A stretch of DNA of 64,000 nucleotides, taken from Pseudomonadota bacterium (lineage in GTDB: Bacteria; Pseudomonadota; Alphaproteobacteria; Sphingomonadales; Govanellaceae). Below the pieces are notes generated by a model that was not told the DNA's origin, searched no databases, and was given only the letters and a program-made list of their open reading frames with translations. Positions 8,096 to 18,048 of the stretch are shown here, piece by piece. Each line of letters starts with the position of its first letter. Positions within the stretch are counted from its first letter, which is position 1. Position numbers and translations under genes: made by a program. The stretch is from contig QEVO01000004.1 in assembly GCA_003577275.1 (NCBI GenBank), positions 186,001 to 250,000 of the forward strand, written 5' to 3'.

Positions 8096-9059
8096 GCACC
8101 ACTTTCCCCGCCGACTGCCGGGATAATACATAATTGAGCGCCGATGCCGCCTCGGCCAGGGGAAAGGTGCGGCCGATATGGGGCTTGATCTCCCCTGCCC
8201 GCCACCACGCCATGACTTCATCGAGCGAGGCGCGCAGGTCATTTAGATCGTGCAGCTTATAGCCGCCCCAAAACAGGCCGATGACGTCGACGTTCTTGAC
8301 CAAAAGATGGTTGGCGGGAATGCGCGGCGCCTCGCCGCTGGCGAAACCGACGACGATGAGCCGGCCTTCAAAGGCAATGGCTTTGAGGGACGCCTGGAAC
8401 GCCGCCCCACCCACCGGATCGAAGATCACATCGGCGCCCCGGCCATTGGTGACCTCCAAGAGGCGTTGCTTTAAGTCCTCCTCGGCGTAATTGATCAGAT
8501 GCGACGCGCCATGATCGCGCGCCAGCGCCAGTTTGGCCGCGGTGCCCGCCGTGGCGATGACGGTGGCCCCCAATTTCTTGCCGGTCTCCACCGCCGCCAA
8601 GCCCACCGCGCCGCCCGCGCCATGCACCACCAGCGTCTCCCCGGCCATCAGCCGCGCCCGCCGGATAAGCCCAATATGGCTGGTGCCGTAGGTGAGGCTG
8701 AAGGCGGCGGCGGTGGTAAAATCCATAGCCTCCGGGATTTTCAGGAAGCGCTCTTCCGCCCATACCACCTCCTCGGCATAGCCGCCCCAGGAGGTAAGCC
8801 CCACCACCCGGTCGCCGACAGCCAGGGTTTTGACCCCTGGGGATACCTCGCTGACCACCCCAGCGGCCTCCAGGCCGGGGATCAGGGGCATCGGCGGCTT
8901 GACCTGGTAGGCGCCGGCGATCATCAGGCTGTCGGCGAAGTTAACGCCCGTGGCCTTGACCCGTACCCGCACCTCGCCGGGGTTTAAGGGGCGGCTCTCC
9001 ACCTCCTCCAGCCGCAGCGCGTCGGGCGCGCCCAAACGGCGGCAGACCATGGCCCTCAT
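8085..9059 (-). CDS. NADPH:quinone oxidoreductase (zinc-independent MDR family)
   Basis: About 324 residues of the medium-chain dehydrogenase/reductase superfamily, quinone oxidoreductase branch. The N-terminal GroES-like part includes GVNFADSLMIAGAYQVKPPMPLIPGLEAAGVV. The Rossmann motif is VHGAGGAVGLAAVETGKKLGA, and GRLIVVGFASGEAPRIPANHLLVKNVDVIG is typical of QOR-like enzymes. Catalytic-zinc cysteines are absent, as expected in this branch. The start is ATG 9059, preceded by AAGGAGA; the longer ORF adds an unconserved tail. The enzyme would reduce quinones or enones with NADPH in the cytoplasm. Confidence 0.88.
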   Translation of the reverse strand: MRAMVCRRLGAPDALRLEEVESRPLNPGEVRVRVKATGVNFADSLMIAGAYQVKPPMPLIPGLEAAGVVSEVSPGVKTLAVGDRVVGLTSWGGYAEEVVWAEERFLKIPEAMDFTTAAAFSLTYGTSHIGLIRRARLMAGETLVVHGAGGAVGLAAVETGKKLGATVIATAGTAAKLALARDHGASHLINYAEEDLKQRLLEVTNGRGADVIFDPVGGAAFQASLKAIAFEGRLIVVGFASGEAPRIPANHLLVKNVDVIGLFWGGYKLHDLNDLRASLDEVMAWWRAGEIKPHIGRTFPLAEAASALNYVLSRQSAGKVVLTL

Positions 9060-9200
9060 TTTATCTCTCCTTATCGTGCCGGCGCACTTTACGGAGCGCC
9101 TCGGGCGGCCGCAAGCCTGCTTCGCAGGTGCAAAAACGACCATTTACTCCGGCCTGAAGATCGCTATACTGCGCCGCCCGAAATTTTTGAGTGCCGCCCC

Positions 9201-11033
<1,833 letters not shown>

Positions 11034-11049
11034 CATTAGTTTCATTGCT

Positions 11050-11150
11050 CACCCCCTCACCCAGCTCCGACTAGGCTCGGTCTTGGACCTCGCCAAGTCT
11101 ACGCATCCCTCTCCCCCTTCTTCGAGGGGGAGAGGGTTAGGGTGAGGGGC
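11050..11150. repeat. Palindromic intergenic repeat
   Basis: Outer inverted arms CCCCTCACCC and GGGTGAGGGG enclose an inner 11-bp hairpin (CCCTCTCCCCC at 11107-11117 with GGGGGAGAGGG at 11126-11136). This CCCTCACCC/CTCTCCCCC type is a common dispersed palindromic repeat in proteobacterial genomes. It lies between the convergent typA and DAO-family genes, where it may also block read-through. Confidence 0.7.
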
Positions 11151-12273
11151 TAAACCGTCCCGGCGCATATGTGTCCGCCTCAACACCGAACGCCTGAAGC
11201 GACGCCGGCGCTTGGCCATCAATCACCAATCCTTCGATCAGCGCCGACAGGGCGGGCGCGGTCTGCATGCCAAAGCCGCCCTGGCCGACGAACCAATAAA
11301 AATTAGGAACCATGGGATCGGCGCCCACCACCGGCGTCTCATCCGGCGCGAAGGTGCGCAAGCCCGCCCATTTGCGCTCCACCCGCTCCACGGCAAGATC
11401 AAACGCCGCCTCCAGGCGATGCACGGCATTGGCCACATCCATCTCATCGGGCTGCACGTCTTGCGGCTCCATGGGCGTGGCGTCGCCGGGCGAGGCCAGG
11501 ATGCGGCCGCTCTCGGGCTTTAAATAGAACTTATCCTCTACGTCGAGGGTCAACGGCCAGTCGTTACCCGCCATCTGAGGCGGCGCTGGGATGATGATCA
11601 CGGTGCGCCGTTTCGCCACCAACCCGACCGGTTTTACCCCAGCCATCGCCGCCACCTTATCGCCCCAGGCGCCGGCCGCATTGACGACCACCGGCGCGCG
11701 CGCCTCGCGGCCGTCGGCGCAAGCTGCGCGCCAGCGGCCATTGGCGTATTCCAGCGCCGTCACCCGGGCATGGGTCAGCACGCGCCCGCCGCGGCGGCGA
11801 AGCCCGCGCAAAAAGCCTTGGTGCAGGGCGTGGACGTCGATGTCCCGGCATTCGGGGTCCCACACCCCCGCCACGGCGGCACGAGGCCGGATTAGCGGCA
11901 ATTTCTCGGCAATGAAGCGGGCATCCACGCGCGTCACCGTCGCCAGCGTCCGCCGCTTGTCCGTATATAGGGCGTCAAGCGCCGCCAGCTGCGCCTCCCC
12001 GGCGATAAACAGCGCGCCGCGGTTGCGAACCAGCGGCCCATCGGCGAAGCCATCGGGCGGCGCGAGGAAAAAATCCTTCGCGGCGGTGGTCAAGCGCCGC
12101 ACCGCCTCATTGCCGTAGGTTTCGGCGAAGAAGGCCGCCGAGCGGCCTGTGGTGTGATAGCCGGGCACCGCTTCCTGCTCCAGGAGCAGCACCCGGCCAT
12201 GGGACGCCAGGCCATAGCCGGCTGAGGCCCCTGCAATCCCGGCCCCGATGATGAGAAAGTCGGCCTCTTCCAT
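11137..12273 (-). CDS. FAD-dependent oxidoreductase, DAO family
   Basis: About 378 residues. The N-terminal FAD-binding motif is ADFLIIGAGIAGASAGYGLASHG with LLLEQE. A central substrate domain follows, and the C-terminal GVGADPMVPNFYWFVGQGGFGMQTAPALS is the DAO-family closing FAD motif. It belongs with glycine/D-amino-acid oxidase or dehydrogenase-like enzymes; the substrate is unassigned. The start ATG 12273 follows GAGGGGA directly, whereas the longer ORF reading has no ribosome-binding site. It is divergent from the hisN-like gene. Confidence 0.87.
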   Translation of the reverse strand: MEEADFLIIGAGIAGASAGYGLASHGRVLLLEQEAVPGYHTTGRSAAFFAETYGNEAVRRLTTAAKDFFLAPPDGFADGPLVRNRGALFIAGEAQLAALDALYTDKRRTLATVTRVDARFIAEKLPLIRPRAAVAGVWDPECRDIDVHALHQGFLRGLRRRGGRVLTHARVTALEYANGRWRAACADGREARAPVVVNAAGAWGDKVAAMAGVKPVGLVAKRRTVIIIPAPPQMAGNDWPLTLDVEDKFYLKPESGRILASPGDATPMEPQDVQPDEMDVANAVHRLEAAFDLAVERVERKWAGLRTFAPDETPVVGADPMVPNFYWFVGQGGFGMQTAPALSALIEGLVIDGQAPASLQAFGVEADTYAPGRFSPSP

Positions 12274-12356
12274 TCCCCTCGCCCACTGTTGCCAAACCGG
12301 CGCGATATATATAGTGGTCTCCGTATGGGTAACAAAGCGTCGCGCGCCGTCAATGC

Positions 12357-13196
12357 GTGACATCCCTTAAAGAAAGTCAAAAAGTGCCGATCTCGCTTGC
12401 CGCTCAAGACCTCGCCGAAGCCCTGGCCTTCGCCCACGAACTGGCTAATGCTTCCGCCAAGGTCACGCTTTCCTATTTTCGCCGCCCCCTGGACATCGAC
12501 AATAAAGACGATGGCGGTCGGTTCGATCCTGTGACCCGCGCCGATCGCGAGGCGGAAGGCCTGATCCGCGACATGATCCGCGCCCGCTTTCCTGACGACG
12601 GCATCATCGGCGAAGAGCATGGCGAAGAAAGCCCGGTGGGACGACGCTTCTGGGTCATCGACCCCATCGACGGCACCCGCGCCTACATTTCCGGGCTGCC
12701 GCTGTGGGGCACCCTGATCGCGCTGAACGACGGGGAGCGGCCGATCCTCGGGCTCATCGACCATCCCGCCACCGGCGAGCGCTTCGTCGGCTCGCCCGAT
12801 GGCGCGTTTTTAAAATGCAAGAAATTGGCGGTGCGGCCCTGCGCCGCCCTGCGGGACGCCACCTTATCAACCACCGACCCTGATCTTTTTGCCCCCGGCG
12901 CCGAGATCGCCGCTTTTCGCGAAGTCTCGGCCAAGGTCAAACTGCGGCGCTATGGCTATGATTGCTATGCTTACGCCATGCTGGCGGCGGGATTTATCGA
13001 TATCGTTGTCGAGTCCGGCTTAAAAACGTTCGATGTGCAGGCCTTGATCCCAGTGATTGAGGGCGCGGGCGGCATCATCACCGATTGGCGGGGCGGCCCT
13101 GCCGGTGACGGCGGCCGAATTCTGGCGGCCGGCGATCGCCGGGTTCACCAGGAGGCTTTGAGTATCCTGTCCAGCGTCGTCCCCGTGGTGACGTGA
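12357..13196 (+). CDS. hisN: Histidinol-phosphatase-like inositol monophosphatase family
   Basis: A 279-residue IMPase-fold protein. Metal-binding motifs are GEEHGEE and VIDPIDGTRAYISGLPLWGTLIAL, and a distal FDVQALIPVIEGAGGIITDW replaces the usual WD motif. The ALIPVIEGAGG form is typical of the HisN type that dephosphorylates L-histidinol phosphate in actinobacteria and many alphaproteobacteria. Related inositol-phosphatase or CysQ activities cannot be excluded. The start is GTG 12357, with no strong ribosome-binding site seen, so a downstream start is possible. The 3' end overlaps the convergent HD-GYP gene by 52 bases. Confidence 0.8.
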   Translation: MTSLKESQKVPISLAAQDLAEALAFAHELANASAKVTLSYFRRPLDIDNKDDGGRFDPVTRADREAEGLIRDMIRARFPDDGIIGEEHGEESPVGRRFWVIDPIDGTRAYISGLPLWGTLIALNDGERPILGLIDHPATGERFVGSPDGAFLKCKKLAVRPCAALRDATLSTTDPDLFAPGAEIAAFREVSAKVKLRRYGYDCYAYAMLAAGFIDIVVESGLKTFDVQALIPVIEGAGGIITDWRGGPAGDGGRILAAGDRRVHQEALSILSSVVPVVT

Positions 13197-13846
13197 CCGT
13201 GCAGCTTCTCATCGGTGTTGGCGGTGTAATAGGCGTCGACTTCACCGGAAATTCCCTGAAACGCCGATAGAACGTCGGGGTCGAATTGCCCCGGCGCGGT
13301 GCGATGATCGCCATTAATGATGACCCGCATGGCGTCCCGGTGCGACATGCCGGAACGATAAGGCCGGTTCTGCCGCAAGGCGTCATAGACGTCGCAAATG
13401 GCGGTGATGCGGTTGGGCAACGAAATATCATGCCCCTTCAACCCATCGGGATAGCCTGATCCATCATGGCGCTCGTGATGGTGCAGGGCGATTTCCGCCG
13501 CCAGTTCCAGATCAGGATCGCCGGTGCCCGACAGGATGGTATAGCCATGCCGGCTATGGGTTTGAATGATGCCCCATTCCTCTTGGGACAGGGGAAAGGG
13601 CCGCTGGATGATCTCCAAGGGGATCACCAGTTTGCCGATATCGTGCATCAGCGCCGCGCGGCTGATTTCCTCGCAGCGCTTGGCCGGCAGCCCCAGCAAT
13701 CCCGCCAGACGCGCCGCCAGCACGCCCACCCGCGCCGCATGGCCATGCGTAATCTCGTCCCGCGTCTCTAAAACCCGAGACAGGCATTGAGCGGCAACGC
13801 GCGATGGAGAAGCTGTACGGCTTGGCTTGAGCTTTCTGGCGACCAT
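13145..13846 (-). CDS. HD-GYP domain phosphodiesterase
   Basis: About 233 residues, almost entirely one HD-GYP domain: ETRDEITHGHAARV, HDIGKLVIP, LHHHERHDGSGYPDGLKGHDI and ITAICDVYDALRQNRPYR. All expected metal-ligand His/Asp residues and the GYP loop are present, so an active cyclic-di-GMP hydrolase is likely. No receiver or sensor domain is attached; the short N-terminal segment is basic and unstructured. The start is ATG 13846 (GAGAG upstream); a TTG at 13876 is the alternative. Confidence 0.87.
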   Translation of the reverse strand: MVARKLKPSRTASPSRVAAQCLSRVLETRDEITHGHAARVGVLAARLAGLLGLPAKRCEEISRAALMHDIGKLVIPLEIIQRPFPLSQEEWGIIQTHSRHGYTILSGTGDPDLELAAEIALHHHERHDGSGYPDGLKGHDISLPNRITAICDVYDALRQNRPYRSGMSHRDAMRVIINGDHRTAPGQFDPDVLSAFQGISGEVDAYYTANTDEKLHGHVTTGTTLDRILKASW

Positions 13847-14011
13847 GATTGCTACTCTCACGGATACTGTCGCCAATGATCGTATGTCCTAATTTCTTAA
13901 CAAATGTTCTATGCCTTAAAATAGAAAAAGTTTAATTTTTAGCTGAACTATACTATCCGTCGTTATATTTCTTTGGATATTCGCTTAAAGGGCACCGCGC
14001 GGTGGTCCAGC

Positions 14012-14950
14012 CTACTTCAGAGCTTTGACCGTAAAGCCGTCGAACGCCGCCCACAGCCAGGCGCGCAGATCGTCCCGCTCCTTGAAAATTTCATGGCGGG
14101 CGTCGAGAATATCGATCAGCCGGCCCTGACCTAGCCGTTTGATAAAACGTCGGGTATCGCGATTTTTGACCACCCGGTCTTGCCCTGCCGTGATCGCCAG
14201 CAAGGGCGTGGAAATGGCTTCGGCGAAGCCCGGAGAACGCAGGACGTCGATGGAGCAGAGCGCCGCCTGCAACCAGCCATAGGTAATGCCGCCGAGAGCC
14301 AAGTCGGGATTGGCCGCGCAGGCGACGATTTCATCCTCCAAACGATCAAGGTCGCTGGTCAGCAATCCGGCCTCGGCGCGCCGCGCCGCCGGACTGTAGG
14401 GTCCTTGCGCCGGCGCGTAGCGCTCGGCAAAGCCGAGGCCGCAGGCCGTCTGGGTGATAAGCCGCGCCGCTCCCTCCGGCAGCGGGGCAAAGGAAATGCC
14501 GGTCATCGGCGCCACCACCACCGCCGCGGCGATGTCCGCTGGCTGCTCGCCCAAGTAGCGCAGGACCACATGCCCACCCATGGAATGGCCAACCAGAAGA
14601 TAAGGGCCGGCACCACGCGCCATCGCCCAGCGGACCAGGCATTTCAGATCGGCGACAAATGTATCGAAGCTGGCGATGTGCCCCTTCTGGCGGTCGGTGA
14701 GTAGCCGCCCCGACAGCCCCTGGCCGCGCCAGTCCATGGTGACGACGGCGTGGCCCCGATCCTGAAGGTCAGCGACGGTTTCGTAATACTTCTCGATGAA
14801 TTCGCGGCGGCCGTGGAGCAGAATTGCTGTGCCCCGACCAGCTTCCGACCCCGGCCAGGACGCGACCCGCAGCGGCCAGCCATCCGCCGCCGCGATCATC
14901 TCGAACGCGACGCCCGCTGGCGCCTGCCGCCGCCGTGCCAGGTCAGCCAT
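14012..14950 (-). CDS. Alpha/beta hydrolase (monoglyceride lipase/lysophospholipase type)
   Basis: About 312 residues of the serine aminopeptidase S33/PldB-like group. The oxyanion segment is ILLHGRREFIEKY, then MDWRGQGLSGR, and the nucleophile elbow is LVGHSMGGHVVLRYL. The acid residue lies in AITAGQDRVV and the catalytic His in DARHEIFKE. It would hydrolyse lysophospholipids or monoacylglycerols in the cytosol. The start is taken at ATG 14950 after GGAAAGGCGG; a GTG at 15010 lies on top of its own ribosome-binding site and is unlikely. Confidence 0.85.
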   Translation of the reverse strand: MADLARRRQAPAGVAFEMIAAADGWPLRVASWPGSEAGRGTAILLHGRREFIEKYYETVADLQDRGHAVVTMDWRGQGLSGRLLTDRQKGHIASFDTFVADLKCLVRWAMARGAGPYLLVGHSMGGHVVLRYLGEQPADIAAAVVVAPMTGISFAPLPEGAARLITQTACGLGFAERYAPAQGPYSPAARRAEAGLLTSDLDRLEDEIVACAANPDLALGGITYGWLQAALCSIDVLRSPGFAEAISTPLLAITAGQDRVVKNRDTRRFIKRLGQGRLIDILDARHEIFKERDDLRAWLWAAFDGFTVKALK

Positions 14951-15016
14951 CAATCCGCCTTTCCATAGCCCTACCCTTGTGTTATCGGAGTTCGGTGAAT
15001 TTTTCGTCACCTCCCC

Positions 15017-15045
15017 TTGACGTAATTTATAATTACTCTAAATAA
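15017..15045 (+). promoter_or_regulatory. Promoter of the peroxiredoxin gene
   Basis: TTGACG at 15017-15022, a 16-base spacer, then TAAATA at 15039-15044. The start codon is 44 bases further on. A PerR-type palindrome occupies the spacer. Confidence 0.6.
15027..15041. promoter_or_regulatory. PerR-box-like operator upstream of the peroxiredoxin gene
   Basis: TTATAATTACTCTAA matches the PerR-box consensus TTATAATnATTATAA at 12 of 14 defined positions and sits between the -35 and -10 elements. A perfect version of the same box lies upstream of dps at 21259-21275. The match is seen; the regulator is inferred. Confidence 0.55.
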
Positions 15046-15087
15046 CCATACATCTAATTGCCTTAAACTGCAAACCAGGAGAATCGC

Positions 15088-15690
15088 ATGTCCTCATTGA
15101 TTGGCAAGAAAGCCCCTGATTTCACCGCCGCGGCGGTCATGCCCGACGATAGCATCGTCAACGCCCTGACCTTAAGCGAGTACCTGAAGGACAGCTACGG
15201 CTTGATCTTCTTCTACCCCCTCGATTTTACCTTCGTCTGCCCGTCGGAGATCATCGCTTTCTCCAACCGCATGGACAAGTTCGCGGAACTCAACACCAAG
15301 GTGGTGGGCGTCAGCGTCGACAGCCAGTTCAGCCACTTCGCCTGGCGGCAGACGCCGGTGGAAAAGGGCGGCATCGGCCGGATCAAGTTCCCGCTCGTGG
15401 CCGATATCACCAAGAACATCGCCCGCAACTACGGCGTGCTGAAGGATGAAGCGGTGGCGTTCCGCGGCACCTTCCTCATCGATCGCGACGGCATGGTCCG
15501 CCATTGCGTGATCAACGACCTGCCCTTGGGCCGCAACGTCGACGAGGCGGTGCGCATGGTCGAGGCGCTGCAGTTCCATGAGGAACACGGCGAGGTTTGC
15601 CCCGCCGGCTGGCAGAAGGGCCAAACCGGCATGAAGGCCGACGCCAAGGGCGTCGCCGAGTATCTTGCGCAAAACGCCAAGGCGCTTTAA
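15088..15690 (+). CDS. Typical 2-Cys peroxiredoxin (AhpC/Prx1 group)
   Basis: A 200-residue peroxiredoxin. The peroxidatic cysteine is C51 in DFTFVCPSE and the resolving cysteine is C170 in HGEVCPAGW, with RGTFLIDRDG between them. It reduces H2O2, organic hydroperoxides or peroxynitrite and is recycled by a dithiol reductant. The thioredoxin reductase gene starts 75 bases downstream on the same strand, supplying the electron path. The ribosome-binding site AGGAG is 7 bases before the ATG. Expression is probably peroxide-regulated through the PerR-like box in its promoter. Confidence 0.95.
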   Translation: MSSLIGKKAPDFTAAAVMPDDSIVNALTLSEYLKDSYGLIFFYPLDFTFVCPSEIIAFSNRMDKFAELNTKVVGVSVDSQFSHFAWRQTPVEKGGIGRIKFPLVADITKNIARNYGVLKDEAVAFRGTFLIDRDGMVRHCVINDLPLGRNVDEAVRMVEALQFHEEHGEVCPAGWQKGQTGMKADAKGVAEYLAQNAKAL

Positions 15691-15706
15691 GTCCAGGTAA
15701 TGGATG

Positions 15707-15727
15707 GGGGCGGCCAACTGCCGCCCC
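15707..15727 (+). other. Intercistronic hairpin between peroxiredoxin and trxB
   Basis: GGGGCGGC-CAACT-GCCGCCCC, a perfect 8-bp stem. No T-run follows, so it is more likely an mRNA-stability or partial-attenuation hairpin that lowers trxB expression than a full terminator. Confidence 0.5.
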
Positions 15728-15765
15728 TCACCTGGTTTCACCACAGAATAAGGATCTTCCCGCCC

Positions 15766-16728
15766 ATGGCTTCCCAACATAGCAAAGTCTTGATCATCGG
15801 CTCCGGTCCGGCGGGGTACACGGCGGCGATCTATGCCGCCCGCGCCAACTTAAAGCCGGTACTGGTGCAAGGCATGCAGCCGGGCGGCCAGTTGACCATC
15901 ACCACCGACGTGGAAAATTACCCCGGCTTCGCCGATCCCATCCAGGGTCCATGGCTGATGGAGCAGATGCGCGCCCAAGCCGAGCATGTCGGCACCGAGA
16001 TCATCACCGATCTGATTGTCGAGGTCGATTTTTCCAAGCGCCCATTTATTGCCGTCGGCGATAGTGGCGCGCGCTATGTCGCCGATACGGTGATCATCGC
16101 CACCGGCGCCCAGGCGCGCTGGCTAGGCATCCCCTCGGAACAGGAATACCAAGGCTTCGGCGTTTCCGCCTGCGCCACCTGCGACGGCTTTTTTTACCGC
16201 GGCCGTGAGGTGGTGGTGGTGGGCGGCGGCAACAGCGCCGTGGAGGAAGCGATTTACCTCACCAATTTCGCCGCCAAGGTCACCCTCGTCCATCGCCGCA
16301 ACTCTTTACGCGCCGAAAAGATCATGCAGGATCGGCTGTTTTCCAACCCGAAGATTACCTGCATCTGGGATTCAGCCATTGAGGAAATCGTTGGCGGCGG
16401 CGAGCCCAAGGCGGTCACCGGCGTGCGGCTTCGCAACCTGAAGACCGGCGCCATCAGCGAGATCAAGACCGACGGCGTGTTCATCGCCATCGGCCATACA
16501 CCGGCCACCGAAATCTTCAAGGGCAAGCTTAAAATGGACAGCGAGGGCTATATCCTGACCGCTCCGGATTCCACCGCCACCGACATTCCCGGCGTATACG
16601 CCGCCGGCGACGTGCGCGATAAGGTCTACCGCCAGGCGGTCACCGCCGCCGGCATGGGCTGCATGGCGGCGCTGGAGGCGGAACGCTTCCTGGCCCATCA
16701 AGGGGCTCACGCCGCCGCTGCCGAATGA
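15766..16728 (+). CDS. trxB: Thioredoxin-disulfide reductase
   Basis: A 320-residue flavoprotein. The FAD motif is VLIIGSGPAGYTAAIYAARA, the redox-active disulfide CATC is at C136/C139, and the NADPH motif is VVVVGGGNSAVEEAIYLTNFA. The C-terminal FAD contact is TDIPGVYAAGDVRDKVYRQAVTAAG. It transfers electrons from NADPH to thioredoxin and so to the peroxiredoxin encoded just upstream. The start is ATG 15766 (MASQHS) after AAGGA; the longer ORF reading adds unconserved residues. Confidence 0.96.
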   Translation: MASQHSKVLIIGSGPAGYTAAIYAARANLKPVLVQGMQPGGQLTITTDVENYPGFADPIQGPWLMEQMRAQAEHVGTEIITDLIVEVDFSKRPFIAVGDSGARYVADTVIIATGAQARWLGIPSEQEYQGFGVSACATCDGFFYRGREVVVVGGGNSAVEEAIYLTNFAAKVTLVHRRNSLRAEKIMQDRLFSNPKITCIWDSAIEEIVGGGEPKAVTGVRLRNLKTGAISEIKTDGVFIAIGHTPATEIFKGKLKMDSEGYILTAPDSTATDIPGVYAAGDVRDKVYRQAVTAAGMGCMAALEAERFLAHQGAHAAAAE

Positions 16729-16764
16729 GGACGGCCGGCGGCAGCCGGGGAAGAGGGCACCGCC

Positions 16765-17655
16765 ATGGACTGGGATAAGCTGCGCATCTTTCATACCGTC
16801 GCTGAATGCGGCAGCCTGACCCATGCCGGCAGTCAACTCAACATGAGCCAATCGGCGGTCAGCCGGCAGATCAGGGCGCTGGAGGAAGAGCTGAACGTCA
16901 TCCTGTTTCACCGTCACGCCCGCGGTTTGACCCTGACCCAGGAAGGCGAGCTTCTCTACCAGACGGCGGGCGACGTGCTCTACCGCATCCGCCGCACCGA
17001 AAAGCAGCTCCTGGAAGGGCTGGAGCGGCCGCAAGGCGAATTGAAGATCACCACCACCTTAAGTTTCGGCACCACCTGGCTCACCCACAATATCGGCGAC
17101 TTTTTGGAACAGTACCCGGACATCGAGGTTCAGCTTCTCCTCACCGACCAGGACCTCGATCTGACCAAGCGGGAAGCCGATATCGCCATCCGCTTCCACC
17201 CGCCGGAGCACGCCGACCTCATCCAGCGGCCGTTGATGTCCATCCGCCAGTATATCTACGGCTCCGCCGACTACCTGGCGCGCCACGGCGCGCCGGCCTC
17301 GGCGCAGGATCTCGACCATCACAATCTCATCATCTACGGCATGGCGGGGCTGGCCCCGATCCGCGACATCAACTGGATCACCCAGGTCGGGCGCAATGGC
17401 CCGCCGCGCAAGGCGGTGTTGAAAATAAACAATCTTTTCGGGGTGTTACAGGCGGTGAAGGCAGGCATTGGGCTGGCCGCTCTGCCCGAATACCTGGTGC
17501 GCGGCACCGCCAACATCGTGCGCGTGCTGGAGGACGTGACGAGCCCCGTCCACCGTTCCTACCTCGTCTATCATGAAAGCGAGCGCAACACGAAACGCAT
17601 CATCGCTTTTCGCGATTACCTCATTCACAAGATTTCCCAATCGGAATTTATGTAA
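16765..17655 (+). CDS. LysR family transcriptional regulator
   Basis: A 296-residue LTTR. The N-terminal winged helix-turn-helix reads MDWDKLRIFHTVAECGSLTHAG with LNMSQSAVSRQIRALEEELNVILFHR. It is followed by a linker helix and a periplasmic-binding-protein-like effector domain. It lies 36 bases after trxB on the same strand, so read-through from the redox operon is possible, but no target is obvious. The effector is unknown. An unusually well-formed sRNA candidate follows it. Confidence 0.92.
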   Translation: MDWDKLRIFHTVAECGSLTHAGSQLNMSQSAVSRQIRALEEELNVILFHRHARGLTLTQEGELLYQTAGDVLYRIRRTEKQLLEGLERPQGELKITTTLSFGTTWLTHNIGDFLEQYPDIEVQLLLTDQDLDLTKREADIAIRFHPPEHADLIQRPLMSIRQYIYGSADYLARHGAPASAQDLDHHNLIIYGMAGLAPIRDINWITQVGRNGPPRKAVLKINNLFGVLQAVKAGIGLAALPEYLVRGTANIVRVLEDVTSPVHRSYLVYHESERNTKRIIAFRDYLIHKISQSEFM

Positions 17656-17730
17656 GCTATGCGTTTATTGCATAACTGAACTGCGTTATTAGCGCTAGAT
17701 GCCATCCTCAAGGAAGTCTATTTTAATCAC

Positions 17731-17899
17731 AGATGCTGCATTGCGGCATCGTCATTCGAAATGACCTCCCAAGCGTTTCGAGTGGTGTGCGGTTCCTGTC
17801 CCTCCTCCCCGATTGTCGGGACCGCACGATTTCATTGTCTCTCAGACATGAAGCCTCCCTATTTTCACCTTCCGGGCCTTCGGGCCCGGAATTTTTTTG
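17731..17899 (+). ncRNA. Candidate trans-acting small RNA with three CCTCC motifs
   Basis: The stretch 17656-18048 has no convincing ORF but folds into a series of stems. Hairpin 1 is GATGCTGC-ATT-GCGGCATC (17732-17750). Hairpin 2 is TCGAAA/TTTCGA with CCTCCC in its loop (17756-17781). Hairpin 3 is GTGCGGT/ACCGCAC (17787-17827) enclosing CCTCCTCCCC at 17801-17810 and a small CCCGA-TTG-TCGGG hairpin. A single-stranded segment with CCTCCC at 17854-17859 follows. A textbook terminator closes the unit. Repeated exposed anti-Shine-Dalgarno motifs are the hallmark of Hfq-dependent alphaproteobacterial sRNAs (AbcR, CcsR/Cuckoo, MmgR). A weak -10 (TATTTT, 17719-17724) would start transcription near 17731. 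Structure is seen; expression and targets are inferred. Confidence 0.65.
17870..17898 (+). terminator. Strong Rho-independent terminator
   Basis: TTCCGGGCC-TTCG-GGCCCGGAA type stem: a perfect 9-bp stem with a UUCG tetraloop, followed by seven T. Nothing upstream but the sRNA candidate needs it, since the LysR gene ended 215 bases earlier. Confidence 0.92.
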
Positions 17900-18048
17900 T
17901 GCAAAGCCCCGTTTGCTGGCGACTGAGCAACGCTCATGATGCATCGCAATAAGGCCGCCTACCATTCCTCTGCCGCATAGCAAATAACCCGCGTCACACC
18001 CGGCAGCCGACTACCGTCATGGCCACAAACCAAACCGGGATGATCGCC

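Noticed and set aside
11050..11150. Possible sRNA or attenuator after typA
   Set aside because: The sequence is a common dispersed palindrome type with no promoter and no T-tract.
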